Below are positions 17,551-27,317 of a stretch of DNA of 64,000 nt, piece by piece; the first letter of the stretch is position 1, and the number at the start of each line of letters is the position of its first letter. Below the pieces are notes generated by a model, which saw only the letters and a list, made by a program, of their open reading frames with translations, did not search any database and was not told where the DNA came from. Both the position numbers and the translations under genes were made by a program. The DNA is from Buttiauxella gaviniae (lineage in GTDB: Bacteria > Pseudomonadota > Gammaproteobacteria > Enterobacterales > Enterobacteriaceae), in contig NZ_JBFMVT010000002.1 in assembly GCF_040786275.1 (NCBI RefSeq), forward strand, positions 2,232,001 through 2,296,000, written 5' to 3'.

Positions 17551-19509
17551 TTATGATGGCATCGTAATAGCTTGCTTTTCCTCCAGTAACTTCTCAACAA
17601 CGCCCGGATCGGCAAGCGTTGAAGTGTCACCAAAGTTGCTGGTGTCGCCCGCGGCGATTTTACGCAAAATACGACGCATAATTTTGCCGGAGCGGGTTTT
17701 CGGGAGTGAATCCGTCCAGTGCAGAATATCCGGCGTGGCGAGCGGGCCAATCTCTTTACGCACCCAGTTGCGCACTTCGGTATACAGCTCAGGCGTTGGC
17801 TCTTCGCCGTGATTTAGCGTGACGTAGGCATAAATCGCCTGGCCTTTAATGTTATGCGGAATGCCGACCACAGCCGCCTCGGCGACTTTCGGGTGTGACA
17901 CCAGCGCCGATTCGATTTCTGCGGTGCCCAGGCGGTGGCCGGAGACGTTCAGCACGTCATCCACGCGTCCGGTGATCCAGTAGTAACCGTCTTCATCGCG
18001 ACGCGCGCCGTCACCGCTGAAGTACATATTTTTGAAGGTCGAGAAATAGGTCTGCTCGAAACGTTCGTGGTCGCCAAACAGGGTGCGCGCCTGGCCCGGC
18101 CAGGAATCGGTGATCACCAGATTGCCTTCGGTTGCGCCCTGCTGCGGATTCCCTTCGTTATCCACCAGCGCAGGTTGAACGCCAAAGAACGGGCGCGTGG
18201 CGGAACCGGCTTTCAGCTCGGTCGCACCAGGAATCGGGGTAATCATGAAGCCGCCGGTTTCGGTCTGCCACCAGGTATCCACCACCGGGCATTTCTCGTT
18301 ACCGATTTTCTTCCAGTACCACTCCCACGCTTCCGGGTTAATCGGCTCGCCGACAGAACCCAAAATACGCAGCGATGAGCGATCGGTGTTCTCAATCGCT
18401 TTATCGCCTTCCGCCATCAAGGCACGAATCGCGGTTGGCGCGGTGTAGAGAATGTTTACTTTATGCTTATCAACCACCTGCGCCATGCGGTTTGGTGCCG
18501 GCCAGTTTGGCACGCCTTCAAACATCAGCGTGATCGCGCCGCACGCCAGAGGGCCGTAAAGCAGATAACTGTGACCGGTGACCCAACCCACGTCGGCGGT
18601 ACACCAGTAAACGTCGCCCTGATGGTAATCAAACACATATTTGAAAGTGGTTGCGGCATACACCAGGTAACCGCCGGTGGAGTGCAGCACGCCTTTTGGC
18701 TTGCCGGTTGAACCGGAGGTGTAGAGGATAAACAGCGGATCTTCGGCGTTCACTTCCACCGGCTGGTGGTGTGCGCTCGCTTTCTCGACCAGCTCGTTCC
18801 ACCACAGGTCGCGGCCTTCTTGCCAGTCAATTTTTCCGCCGGTACGTTTCAGGACAATAACGTGCTCAACGGTTTTAACGCCTGGGTTTTTCAGCGCGTC
18901 ATCGACATTTTTCTTCAGCGGAATGGAACGCCCGGCACGAATGCCTTCGTCGGCGGTTATCACCAGGCGTGAGCTGGAATCGATAATACGCCCGGCGACG
19001 GCTTCCGGTGAGAAACCGCCGAAAATGACGGAGTGCACCGCGCCGATACGGGCGCAGGCCAGCATCGCAACGGCAGCTTCCGGCACCATCGGCATATAAA
19101 TGGCGACGACATCACCTTTCTTGATGCCCAGTTCTACCAGGGTATTGGCAAAACGGCACACTTCGCGGTGCAGTTCGCGATAGGTAATGGTTTTGCTCTG
19201 GGTGGCGTCGTCGCCTTCCCAGATTATCGCGGTCTGATCGCCACGATCTTTCAGATGTCTGTCCAGGCAGTTGGCGGCGAGGTTCAGCGTGCCGTCTTCA
19301 TACCATTTGATAGAGACATTTCCTGGCGCGAAAGAGGTGTTTTTCACCTTCTGGTAGGGCTTGATCCAGTCAAGAATTTTCCCTTGTTCACCCCAAAATG
19401 CGTCAGGGTCATGTACCGAGTGCTGGTACATGGATTGGTACTGCTCCGGGTTTATCAGGCAATCGTCCGCAATGTTTGCGGGAATGGCGTGTTTATGTAT
19501 TTGGCTCAT
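17551..19509 (-). CDS. acs: Acetyl-CoA synthetase (AMP-forming)
   Basis: The 652-residue product is the same length as E. coli Acs. Adenylate-forming motifs are intact: [11 protein letters not shown] near residue 265, [10 protein letters not shown], the hinge Asp in the [23 protein letters not shown] region, and TRSGKIMRR with the Lys609 acetylated by Pat and cleared by CobB. The reaction is acetate + ATP + CoA to acetyl-CoA + AMP + PPi, the high-affinity acetate scavenging route. It heads the operon with yjcH and actP. In E. coli it is CRP-activated; the upstream gap here is partly filled by REPs. Confidence 0.99.
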   Translation of the reverse strand: MSQIHKHAIPANIADDCLINPEQYQSMYQHSVHDPDAFWGEQGKILDWIKPYQKVKNTSFAPGNVSIKWYEDGTLNLAANCLDRHLKDRGDQTAIIWEGDDATQSKTITYRELHREVCRFANTLVELGIKKGDVVAIYMPMVPEAAVAMLACARIGAVHSVIFGGFSPEAVAGRIIDSSSRLVITADEGIRAGRSIPLKKNVDDALKNPGVKTVEHVIVLKRTGGKIDWQEGRDLWWNELVEKASAHHQPVEVNAEDPLFILYTSGSTGKPKGVLHSTGGYLVYAATTFKYVFDYHQGDVYWCTADVGWVTGHSYLLYGPLACGAITLMFEGVPNWPAPNRMAQVVDKHKVNILYTAPTAIRALMAEGDKAIENTDRSSLRILGSVGEPINPEAWEWYWKKIGNEKCPVVDTWWQTETGGFMITPIPGATELKAGSATRPFFGVQPALVDNEGNPQQGATEGNLVITDSWPGQARTLFGDHERFEQTYFSTFKNMYFSGDGARRDEDGYYWITGRVDDVLNVSGHRLGTAEIESALVSHPKVAEAAVVGIPHNIKGQAIYAYVTLNHGEEPTPELYTEVRNWVRKEIGPLATPDILHWTDSLPKTRSGKIMRRILRKIAAGDTSNFGDTSTLADPGVVEKLLEEKQAITMPS

Positions 19510-19720
19510 GGCTTTTTTTCTCCTTGTAGGATGTTAATAATATGTCACTCAAACGTTAATGGCAGGGTGCTCAAGGAGCTTTGTTTACTTTTTGGGCGAC
19601 AGATCACGCATTAATTAAATTGTTGAAAATGTAATCAATACATCCGGCAGGGAGGTAAAGGAGGGAAGTGCATATCTGTTTTGAGAACAATGAGATGTGG
19701 TTAGCAGAATTGAAAGGTTT

Positions 19721-19841
19721 TGTAGGGCGGTTAAGCGTAGCGTCAACCGCCGCATCGCATAAAAATGGGGGATGTCGCTTGCGCTAATCCCCCCTACAAA
19801 ACCAGTTTGTAAGTCGGGTAAGCGAAGCGCCACCCGACAGC
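19721..19841. repeat. Triple REP cluster between fdhF and acs
   Basis: Three units lie in a row: GTAGGGCGGTTAAGCGTAGC..., then inverted GGGGGATGTCGCTTGCGCTA with ATCCCCCCTAC, then GTAAGTCGGGTAAGCGAAGC with GCCACCCGACAG. They stand between the fdhF stop at 19846 and the acs promoter region (19510-19720), where I see no gene. Confidence 0.82.
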
Positions 19842-19845
19842 TACA

Positions 19846-21993
19846 TTAACCTGCCGCGCTTTCGCGCAAACTGGCTTTTAACTTACTGTACTCGTCAATC
19901 ACATACTGCTCGGCGGCGTGCTGATCGGCGATCGGCTCGACGCGCACGGCGCAGTATTTGTACTCCGGCGTTTTGGTAATCGGGCTGAGGTTTTCCGTCA
20001 CCAGCTCGTTACAGGCCCCAATCCACCACTGGTAAGTCATGTAAACGGCACCCTTGTTCGGGCGTTCGCTCACATTCGCACGCGTGATGACGCGGCCTTT
20101 ACGAGAATGCACCCACACCAGCGCTTCATCTTCGATACCCAAACGGGCGGCATCATCAATATGAATTTGCGCATAGCCTGGTTCATCCGCAAGGGCTGCC
20201 AGCGCCGCACAGTTGCCGGTCATCGAACGGCAAGAGTAGTGGCCGACTTCGCGCACCGTTGAAAGCACCATCGGGTACTCTTCGGTCACGCGGTCGATTG
20301 GCGGTGCCCAGTCACAGGTAAAGAACTCACCCAGACCATTTTCACGGTCAAACTTACCGTCGTACAGGAACGAGGTTCCCTGGTCGCTATCGGCTACATC
20401 GCGGCATGGCCACTGGATATAACCCAGCTCGCCCATTTTCTCGTAGGTTGCGCCGTAGAAATCCGGGCACAGTCCGCGCAACTCATCCCAAATTTCTTTG
20501 GTGTTGTTGTAATGCATCGGATAACCCATACGAGTGGCGATCTCACTGATAATCTGCCAGTCCGTTTTCAGGTCCCATTTCGGTTCCACTGCTTTAAAGA
20601 AGCGCTGGAAACCACGGTCGGCGGCGGTGTAAACCCCTTCATGTTCACCCCAGGAGGTGGACGGCAAAATCACATCGGCGGCAGCCGCGGTTTTGGTCAT
20701 GAAGATGTCTTGCACAATCACCAGTTCGAGCTCTTCAAACGCCTTACGTACGGCGGAAAGTTCCGCGTCCGTTTGCAGCGGATCTTCACCCATAATGTAG
20801 GCTGCATACACTTCGCCATGCGCCACACGGTGCGGCAGTTCGCTGATGCGATAGCCGGTGTGAGCAGGTAAAGCGTCCACGCCCCAGGCTTTCGCGAACT
20901 TCTCGCGGCTTGCTGCGTCTTTCACATACTGATAGCCCGGATAAGTATCCGGCAGCGCGCCCATATCGCAGGCACCCTGCACGTTGTTCTGACCGCGAAC
21001 CGGGTTCACACCGACGTTCGGTTTACCCAGGTTGCCCGTCATCAGCGCAAGGCTTGTCAGCGAGCGAACGGTTTCCACGCCCTGATAGAACTGGGTCACG
21101 CCCATGCCCCACAGAATCGTGGCGGTTTTCGCCTTCGCATACATGCGTGCCGCTGCGCGAATTTCCGCCGCCGTCACGCCGGTAATTTCTTCAACGGATT
21201 CAGGCGTGTAGCCCGCAACAATTTTGCGATACTCGTCGAAACCTTCGGTACGGGCAGCCACAAACGACTGGTCATACAGATTTTCTTCGATAATCACGTG
21301 CCCGATTGCGTTAAGCAGGGCGATGTTGGAGCCATTTTTTAACTGCAAATGCATATCGGCGATGCGCGCGGTTTCAATTTTACGCGGATCGACAACAATG
21401 ATTTGCGCCCCTTTTTGCTTCGCTTTAATTACGCGGTTAGCAACGATAGGGTGTGAATCTGCCGGGTTATACCCGAACACAAACACTAAATCGGTATCCT
21501 CAATCTCGACGATTGAGTTGCTCATAGCGCCGTTACCGACCGATTGGTGCAGACCTGCAACCGATGGGCCGTGTCAGACGCGTGCGCAGCAGTCGACGTT
21601 ATTGGTGCCAATAACCGCGCGCGCAAATTTTTGCATTACATAGTTGGTTTCGTTGCCGGTACCACGAGAAGAACCGGTGGTCATGATGGCATCGGAGCCG
21701 TGTTTCGCTTTGATTTCACTCAGGCGAGTACTGACATAGTTCAGTGCTTCATCCCAGGAGACGTTTTCGAGTTTGCCGCCTTTCTGGCGACGAATCATCG
21801 GTGATTTCAGGCGCGGGGTGAGGATTTTAGTATCGTTAATAAAATCCCAACCGTAGTAACCCTTCAGACAGAGATCGCCCTGGTTGGTTTTACCCTGGGC
21901 TGCTTCCGCCTTGACGACTTTGCCGTTATCGACCACGAGGTTGATTTTGCAACCCGAGGCACAATAGGGGCAAACCGTGATGACTTTTTCCAT
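19846..21993 (-). CDS. fdhF: Formate dehydrogenase H, selenoprotein
   Basis: The frame is 715 residues with an in-frame TGA at 21574-21576, codon 140, following NVDCCARV. This is the selenocysteine codon, as in E. coli FdhF, which has the same length and the same position. The N-terminal [4Fe-4S] ligands are visible (C8, C11, C15, C42) and are followed by the bis-MGD molybdopterin domains, with GSNIALLNAIGHVI and TKTAAAADVILPSTSWGEHEG. It oxidises formate to CO2 and passes electrons to hydrogenase 3 in formate hydrogenlyase. The ATG at 21993 has GGAG 9 nt upstream and replaces a longer frame from 22011. Translation needs SelA/B/C encoded elsewhere. Confidence 0.98.
21537..21576 (-). promoter_or_regulatory. 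SECIS element for selenocysteine insertion
   Basis: Directly after the TGA, the minus strand reads CACGGCCCATCGGTTGCAGG followed by TCTGCACCAATCGG. This matches the E. coli fdhF SECIS hairpin, including the GGUUGCAGGUCUGCACC loop region bound by SelB. Confidence 0.92.
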
Positions 21994-22061
21994 CAGTGTT
22001 GCTCCAGTCAATTCTTTTATGTGTGTGACACCAAATAGCTGATCACATCTCCCTGGCTTAA

Positions 22062-22077
22062 TGCATTATCTATGCCA
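22062..22077 (-). promoter_or_regulatory. σ54 promoter of fdhF
   Basis: On the minus strand TGGCATAGATAATGCA has the -24 GG and the -12 GC elements at σ54 spacing, about 70 bp upstream of the fdhF ATG. In E. coli fdhF is transcribed by σ54 with the formate sensor FhlA. Possible FhlA sites further up include TGACA at 22186-22190 and TGTCA at 22217-22221; these are weak guesses. No gene is seen in 21994-22290. Confidence 0.78.
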
Positions 22078-22290
22078 CAAATAAAGTGCGGGATTAACAG
22101 GCATCTTACGGGGATGACCGGGCCAAAACCCTGACGAAACACAGGTCATCGTCAAAAGTGACGTGTCGAGCCGCTTGTGGTTTGTGACACTGATTGAAAA
22201 TTCAGCAAGGTTATCTGTCATTTTTGCGCGACTCCTCTAACAATCGCTCAAACTCAATTATTGGCTCTGTAGCTTCCCGGGAGTTCAACC

Positions 22291-23025
22291 ATGAAGCCTG
22301 CAATTTTGCTGGTGGATGACGATGTGGCGATCTGCGATGTGCTGCGAGACGTGCTCAATGAGCACGTCTTTGAGGTGAGAATTTGTCATACAGGGAATGA
22401 CGCGCTGGCGGCGATAGCGCAGCATCCGGGGATTGCGCTGGTGCTGCTGGATATGATTCTGCCCGATATTAACGGGCTCTTAGTTTTACAGCAGATCCAG
22501 CGTCAGCGCCCTGATTTGCCGGTGGTGATGTTGACGGGGTTAGGCAGCGAATCTGACGTGGTGGTTGGGCTGGAAATGGGGGCCGATGATTACATCGCCA
22601 AACCGTTTAACCCGCGTGTGGTGGTGGCGCGGGTTAAAGCTGTGCTGCGTCGGACTGGCGCCCTGGCGGTTGAAAGCACGGCGTCAAAAAGCAGCGGCCT
22701 GCATTTTAACGGCTGGCGGCTGGATACCGAACGCTGTCAGCTAGTTAATCCGCAACAGGAACAGGTCATGCTGACTCAGGGGGAATATGGCCTGCTGCTG
22801 GCATTAATGCAAAATGCGCGCCGGGTGCTATCGCGCGAAAAATTACTGGAACTCACCCACAGTGAAAGCCTGGAAGTGTTCGACAGAACGATTGATGTAT
22901 TGATTATGCGGCTGCGTAAGAAAATAGAACCGAATCCGCACCAGCCCACATTAATTCGGACTATTCGTGGCGTAGGGTATGTATTTTCTGCCGATGTTAT
23001 TCAAGCGGAAAATAATGCAGCTTAA
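22291..23025 (+). CDS. OmpR-family response regulator of the sugar locus
   Basis: The 244-residue protein has a receiver domain with the acidic pair in LLVDDDVA, the phosphoacceptor Asp54 in LLDMILPD, and Lys in IAKPFNP. An OmpR-type winged helix follows (about 140-235: LTQGEYGLLLALMQNARRVLSREKLLE to RTIRGVGYVF). No sensor kinase is adjacent on this strand. The hybrid kinase at 31755 on the far side of the sugar genes is the likely partner, matching from memory the split arrangement around the Z5688 D-lyxose isomerase operon of E. coli O157. A modest hairpin (23066-23087) follows the stop. Confidence 0.88.
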   Translation: MKPAILLVDDDVAICDVLRDVLNEHVFEVRICHTGNDALAAIAQHPGIALVLLDMILPDINGLLVLQQIQRQRPDLPVVMLTGLGSESDVVVGLEMGADDYIAKPFNPRVVVARVKAVLRRTGALAVESTASKSSGLHFNGWRLDTERCQLVNPQQEQVMLTQGEYGLLLALMQNARRVLSREKLLELTHSESLEVFDRTIDVLIMRLRKKIEPNPHQPTLIRTIRGVGYVFSADVIQAENNAA

Positions 23026-23065
23026 TGTAGCCGTTTTATTTACCCCTTATTGAGTAAAACACCTC

Positions 23066-23087
23066 ACTCCCCTCTATTTCGGGGAGT
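23066..23087 (+). terminator. Hairpin after the response regulator
   Basis: ACTCCCC / GGGGAGT forms a 7-bp stem with an 8-nt loop about 40 nt beyond the stop. The following T-tract is weak, so this is only a candidate terminator. Confidence 0.4.
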
Positions 23088-23105
23088 TCAGCCTTTCACA
23101 TTCAT

Positions 23106-23360
23106 TCACTCTTTGGCTTTTTCAAGATCGGCAAGAGAGTACTTCGTCAATTGCCATTCTACGCTCTGGCTCTGGTACTGCGGCATGATATTGCCTTTAC
23201 TGACGCCGACGACAACCTGGTGGACCTCACTTTTCCAGACGCCGGACTGCGGGCAAAGCTGGCCGGATGAGGCTTTGCTTCCCGGAGGAAGAGGGCTCGT
23301 CAGAAAAGGATCATAGGAATTAAGCAGACTACCACCATAGAACGTCACAGAATTAACCAT
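23106..23360 (-). CDS. Small uncharacterised protein with a CPxSGxW motif
   Basis: The 84-residue product begins MVNSVTFYGGSLLNSYDP and contains LCPQSGVWKS, KGNIMPQYQS and VEWQL. The pattern CPxSGxW … MP … W recalls segments seen in some contact-toxin immunity or T6SS-associated proteins; this is resemblance from memory, not a family assignment. AGGCGG lies 5-10 nt upstream of the ATG. It has no signal peptide or membrane segment. It stands between the response regulator and the kinase gene on the sugar-operon strand, with a ~155-bp gap, so it is probably not part of the catabolic unit. Confidence 0.55.
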   Translation of the reverse strand: MVNSVTFYGGSLLNSYDPFLTSPLPPGSKASSGQLCPQSGVWKSEVHQVVVGVSKGNIMPQYQSQSVEWQLTKYSLADLEKAKE

Positions 23361-23516
23361 ATAACCGCCTATTTATAGAAAGTAATTTTTATATACAGGT
23401 TAAAGGCGACCATTTTTAGAGCAGGCTTAAATTTATTTTTCTCACCGTTTAAGTTTTTGGTCTGAAAGGTCATCGGCGTATTAATAGATCGCTAATCATT
23501 ATTGATGTCGCTATCT

Positions 23517-24527
23517 TTACTTCTCCTGCTCATTAATAAAATTCTGTAACTCCGCTAATGTTTTCGCGCCATCTATCGCATTGGCGCACAGAAGATTAGC
23601 GCGGGCGCAGGCATGGGCTAATTTCAGGCTGTCTATTAGCGGCCATTTTTCATGGCAGCCATATAAGACACCGGCGCAAAAAGCGTCTCCGGCCCCGACG
23701 CTGCCGACGATCTCTTCCTGAGCCAGCATAAATGACGGCACCCACACGCCTTCTTTGCCTGGCTCCACGCCCCACGCGCCTTCCGGGCAATGAATGACGA
23801 CGCGCTGGCGCACGCCCGCCTCGAGCAGTTGGCTTGCCGCCTGAGCAATATGTTCCACATGCGGGGTGCCGTCCCTGTGACGAATGTCCAGGCCGCTAAA
23901 CTCCCCGGCTTCCAGCTCATTAATCACCAGATAATCCAGCCATTGCAGGGCAGGGAGCACCATCGGGCGGTAGCGCGGATCGCCCTGGCGTGACACCAAA
24001 TCCAGCGAGGTTTCGTACCCCTGCTGCGCCATCATCGCCAGCAATCTGGCACTGCGCGTGCCGTACTCCGCGTCTTCCATATCCAGGCTATCGAGCAGCA
24101 ATAAATAACCGAGATGGAAGATTTTGAATGACGTTTCCAGGCGGTCAAAGGCGGGTAAATCGAGCAGACGATTCGCTCCGGGCGAGTGGAAAAAGGTGCG
24201 CTGCCCGCTGGGATCGGTCATCACCTGCGACATGGACGTTGGCGCAAAAGTGGTGCGGTGCACGTGCTGGCGATTCACATGGTACTGGTCAAGCATCGCC
24301 ATAATGTAGTCGCCGTCATGATCGTCACCCACCAGACCCACCGCCTGCAAAGGCAAGCCAACGTGCATTTTGGCCAGCGTCAGCAGCACATTAAGCGGCG
24401 CCCCGCCCGTTGAGCGTTCGCTGTGGACAATCTCCGCCAGCCATCCGCGCTGCGGCCACTGCACAATTTGATGCACATGGTCGACCAGCATATTTCCGGC
24501 GGCAATAATCCCGCTGCGCTCTGACAT
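23517..24527 (-). CDS. PfkB-family carbohydrate kinase
   Basis: The 336-residue protein has both PfkB signatures: an N-terminal glycine-rich ERSTGGAPLNVLLTLAKM and the C-terminal GSVGAGDAFCAGVLYG with the catalytic Asp. Ribokinase-fold enzymes phosphorylate sugars or sugar phosphates with ATP. It follows the aldolase and isomerase genes in the same operon. A role phosphorylating the ketose made by the isomerase, before aldolase cleavage, is a reasonable inference. The gap to the aldolase stop is 9 bp. Confidence 0.88.
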   Translation of the reverse strand: MSERSGIIAAGNMLVDHVHQIVQWPQRGWLAEIVHSERSTGGAPLNVLLTLAKMHVGLPLQAVGLVGDDHDGDYIMAMLDQYHVNRQHVHRTTFAPTSMSQVMTDPSGQRTFFHSPGANRLLDLPAFDRLETSFKIFHLGYLLLLDSLDMEDAEYGTRSARLLAMMAQQGYETSLDLVSRQGDPRYRPMVLPALQWLDYLVINELEAGEFSGLDIRHRDGTPHVEHIAQAASQLLEAGVRQRVVIHCPEGAWGVEPGKEGVWVPSFMLAQEEIVGSVGAGDAFCAGVLYGCHEKWPLIDSLKLAHACARANLLCANAIDGAKTLAELQNFINEQEK

Positions 24528-24536
24528 ATCAACTCC

Positions 24537-25397
24537 TTACGCTTTGCCCGAACTGCCAAAAATGCGCATCTGCTGCGCCACCACATCGGTAATCGCCTCT
24601 TCAATGCCCAGCAACAGTTCGGCGTATTCGTCATAAATGGCGTGACGCTGATTCATACGTTGCTCGACAGCTCCGAGTGCGGCCTGCGACATGCCAGTAT
24701 AGAAATTTATCTTGTGGATACCGAGGCTTATCGCCTTTCTGAAATCTTCGTCACTAATGCCCGACCCGCCGTGCAACACCAGCGGCAAACCGGTTTGCTG
24801 GCGAATGGCGGCAAGTCTGTCGAAATCGAGTTTCGGCTCGCCTTTGTATTTCCCGTGGGCGTTGCCGATGGCGACAGCCAGCGTGTCGATGCCGGTTCTG
24901 TCGACAAAATCGCGCGCCCGGGACGGATCGGTAAATTTATTGCTGTCGGCTTCGCCATACAGTGCTCCGCCTTCGTCACCGCCCACCGCACCCAGTTCGG
25001 CCTCTACCGAAACGCCGACCGCATGGCACATTTTCACCACTTCCCGCGTCTGGCGAACGTTCTCTTCATATTCAAGTGTAGAACCATCAAACATCACCGA
25101 GCTAAAACCGAGACGTAAAGCGCGAACCACCGCTTCAAAATGCAGGCCGTGATCGAGATTAAGCACCACCGGAATATCGTGGCGGGCCGCTTCGAATTTG
25201 ACGGCTTCGACCAGTGAATCCAGCGAAATATACTTAAAGTGAACTTCGGCAATATTGATGATAAACGGCGAGTTTTCCTGCTTTGCGGCGGCGAAAAGCG
25301 CGCGCAAAAAATGGCTGTCGAGGACGTTAAACGCCCCTAACGCATAGCCATTTGCCCGGGCGTGAGCCAGACCGTCGGCAAGTGATATTAATGCCAT
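24537..25397 (-). CDS. Class II ketose-phosphate aldolase (KbaY/GatY type)
   Basis: The 286-residue protein matches class II zinc aldolases. The Asp-His pair of VVLNLDHGLHFE, the Glu of EAELGAVGGDEGG, the His of AVAIGNAHGKYKG, the HGGSGISDEDF loop and the phosphate-binding KINFYTGMS are all present. These enzymes split ketose (bis)phosphates to dihydroxyacetone phosphate and an aldehyde. In this operon the substrate is likely the product of the PfkB kinase. Fructose- or tagatose-bisphosphate specificity cannot be told from the sequence. Confidence 0.9.
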   Translation of the reverse strand: MALISLADGLAHARANGYALGAFNVLDSHFLRALFAAAKQENSPFIINIAEVHFKYISLDSLVEAVKFEAARHDIPVVLNLDHGLHFEAVVRALRLGFSSVMFDGSTLEYEENVRQTREVVKMCHAVGVSVEAELGAVGGDEGGALYGEADSNKFTDPSRARDFVDRTGIDTLAVAIGNAHGKYKGEPKLDFDRLAAIRQQTGLPLVLHGGSGISDEDFRKAISLGIHKINFYTGMSQAALGAVEQRMNQRHAIYDEYAELLLGIEEAITDVVAQQMRIFGSSGKA

Positions 25398-25424
25398 AAT
25401 GATTCCCCTGGTGTTGGAAGCAAA

Positions 25425-26108
25425 TTAAAGGTGTTGGCGATATTCGTTGCACAGCAACTGCTGCGCGGGTTCGTCTTCGGTGATGGCGTTAAAACGTTCC
25501 AGCGGCTTGAGGAAACGGTTATCGCGATCGTCATCGTTGACCATCGACACTTCCCCCACCAGCACGTCGCCATAACCGGGTTCGCCCCAAAAACTGTGGT
25601 AAATCCCCGGCACCAGGCAGATACTCTCTCCTGGCGACAGGCGCACCTGGCTGCCCGCCGCGTGGGTCTGGCAGCATCCGTCGATGACGACGGTGACATC
25701 GCTTTCTTCCGTCTGCTCGTACTGATCGGAATTCCATAGTTCGACAATCAAATTCCCGCCGCCGCGATTGATAATGTCCTCGCGTTTGCGCCAGTGAAAA
25801 TGCATCGGTGTGAGCTGCCCTTCGCGGACATGCATGATTTTTTCGGCGTAGCATTTTGGGTAGGGAGCCCCCTCCGGCGAACCGTTGCGCAGCGTAAACA
25901 GTGTCAGCCCCTGTGCGATAAAATCGTCGCCGCCAAACGCCGTCACATCCCAGCCGAGTTTGAGATCGAAAACTTCCTGCCAGATAGCTTTATCCAGTTG
26001 CTGCCATTTCGTCAGGTCATACGAGGCGAACGGCGGCAGGTGGACGTCATGCTGCGTAAAGAAATGGCGGGTCTGGGACAGGATCTGGTTTACCTCAGAA
26101 CGCTTCAT
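25425..26108 (-). CDS. D-lyxose/D-mannose isomerase (cupin sugar isomerase)
   Basis: The protein is 227 residues from the ATG at 26108, with GGAGG 4 nt upstream; a longer frame to 26147 is rejected. Size and sequence match from memory the E. coli O157 Z5688 D-lyxose isomerase. Cupin metal ligands are visible in MHFHWRKRED (two His), the Glu of LIVELW, and the His of VPGIYHSFWG. It should interconvert D-lyxose with D-xylulose and D-mannose with D-fructose. It is followed by the aldolase and kinase genes and preceded by the ABC importer. Confidence 0.87.
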   Translation of the reverse strand: MKRSEVNQILSQTRHFFTQHDVHLPPFASYDLTKWQQLDKAIWQEVFDLKLGWDVTAFGGDDFIAQGLTLFTLRNGSPEGAPYPKCYAEKIMHVREGQLTPMHFHWRKREDIINRGGGNLIVELWNSDQYEQTEESDVTVVIDGCCQTHAAGSQVRLSPGESICLVPGIYHSFWGEPGYGDVLVGEVSMVNDDDRDNRFLKPLERFNAITEDEPAQQLLCNEYRQHL

Positions 26109-26136
26109 AGCACCTCCACAAAACGACCTCCACAAA

Positions 26137-26252
26137 ACGACCCCCACCCAGCCTCCCCCTTGCCAGGGGGAGGAGTTTATTACTCCCTCCTCTGGTAAGG
26201 GGAGGAGTTTATCGCTCCCTCCCCTGGTAAGGGGAGGGTTGGGGTGGGGTCG
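26137..26252. repeat. C/G-rich inverted repeat element, copy 1
   Basis: Outer arms CGACCCCCACCCAGCCTCCC and GGGAGGGTTGGGGTGGGGTC are near-complementary. They enclose two smaller hairpins built from CCCCTTGCCAGGGG-like units and TTTAT(T/C)(A/G)CTCCCTCC spacers. A relative lies at 39038-39118. It sits between the binding-protein and isomerase genes of one operon, so it may attenuate or partition the transcript. Confidence 0.75.
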
Positions 26253-26266
26253 AGTGCCAACAAAAA

Positions 26267-27211
26267 TTACTTCACCGTCCAGCCCTTATACGTCCCGATA
26301 TTGTTCTTATCGATCATCGTCACCGGAATCAGCACCGGCTCTTTTGGCGCAGGCTTGCCTTGCAGAATGTCATACCCAATCTCCACCGCTTTCGCCGCCA
26401 TCACCTGCGGGTCTTGTGCAGGCGTAGCCACAAACAGCGTATTTCCGCCGCGTTTCAGCGCTTCTTCTGCATCCGGGCTACCATCCACGCCAACGATAAA
26501 GAACTCGTTACGTTGCGCCTGTTTCGCCGCCAGATCGGCACCGATCGCCGTCGGATCGTTGATCGCAAACACGCCGTCGATCTTCGGATTCGCCGCCAGC
26601 AATGAGGTCATCACTTCCAGGCCACCTTCGCGGCTGCCTTTGGCGTTCTGGTTAGAAGAGAGGATCTTAATTTCAGGATGCTTTTTAAACTCGGTCAGAC
26701 AGCCTTCCACACGGTTCTGCACGGCGGAAACCGGCGGCCCGTTAATGATCACCACATTGCCTTTTTCTTTCAGGCGATCCGAAATGTACTTACAGGCAAT
26801 TTCACCCGCCTGGGTGTTGTTCGAGGTGATCGTTGCGTCCGCACCTTCCGCCGCCACGTCCACCGCGACTACCACGATCCCGGCATCTTTCGCACGTTTT
26901 ACCGCAGGCCCGATCCCTTTAGAATCCGCGGCGTTCAGGATGATCATGTCCACTTTGGCGGCGATAAAGTTATCGATCTGCGACACCTGCTGGCCGAGAT
27001 CGTAACCGCTCGACACCAGCGTCACTTTCACGTTGTCCCCCGCCAGTTTTCGGGCTTCAAGCTCTGCACCTTTGGTTATCTGCACGAAGAAGGGGTTGGC
27101 GAGATCGCCTACCGTCACCCCGATGGATTTGAGTTCTTTTGCCTGAGCGAACGGTGCTCCGGCGATCATGGCTCCCGCGAGTAATGCGGTAACTATCGGC
27201 TTCAAACGCAT
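26267..27211 (-). CDS. Ribose/xylose-type periplasmic sugar-binding protein
   Basis: The protein is 314 residues from the ATG at 27211: signal peptide MRLKPIVTALLAGAMIAGAPFAQA, then the family-1 binding fold (SIGVTVGDLANPFFVQITKGAE, VDMIILNAADSKGIGPAVKRAK, VVAVDVAAEG, GVFAINDPTAIGAD, FIVGVDGSP). It is closest in style to RbsB. It delivers sugar to the permease and ATPase encoded immediately upstream in the transcript. A REP pair and a REP-derived sequence precede its start; the longer frame to 27268 is read through the repeat and rejected. Confidence 0.93.
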   Translation of the reverse strand: MRLKPIVTALLAGAMIAGAPFAQAKELKSIGVTVGDLANPFFVQITKGAELEARKLAGDNVKVTLVSSGYDLGQQVSQIDNFIAAKVDMIILNAADSKGIGPAVKRAKDAGIVVVAVDVAAEGADATITSNNTQAGEIACKYISDRLKEKGNVVIINGPPVSAVQNRVEGCLTEFKKHPEIKILSSNQNAKGSREGGLEVMTSLLAANPKIDGVFAINDPTAIGADLAAKQAQRNEFFIVGVDGSPDAEEALKRGGNTLFVATPAQDPQVMAAKAVEIGYDILQGKPAPKEPVLIPVTMIDKNNIGTYKGWTVK

Positions 27212-27224
27212 GTTTTTTTCCCCT

Positions 27225-27303
27225 TGTAGGGTGGATAAGCGATAGCGCCATCCACCATTTGCGCCCATATTGTCGGGTGGCGCTGTCGCTTACCCGACCT
27301 ACG
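27225..27303. repeat. REP pair between permease and binding-protein genes
   Basis: GTAGGGTGGATAAGCGATAG with CGCCATCCACC is followed by the inverted unit GTCGGGTGGCGCTGTCGCTT with ACCCGACCTAC. It lies within the ABC operon and could tune expression of the permease relative to the binding protein. Confidence 0.85.
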
Positions 27304-27317
27304 AAAGAACAGCTTTG

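Noticed and set aside
19846-21576. fdhF as a split or nonsense-mutated pseudogene
   Set aside because: The stop is TGA at codon 140 after NVDCCARV, with a SECIS directly downstream and full-length homology; it is a selenocysteine codon.
25885-26427. Plus-strand 180-residue frame
   Set aside because: It crosses the isomerase start region and the C/G-rich repeat; its composition is that of repeat translation.
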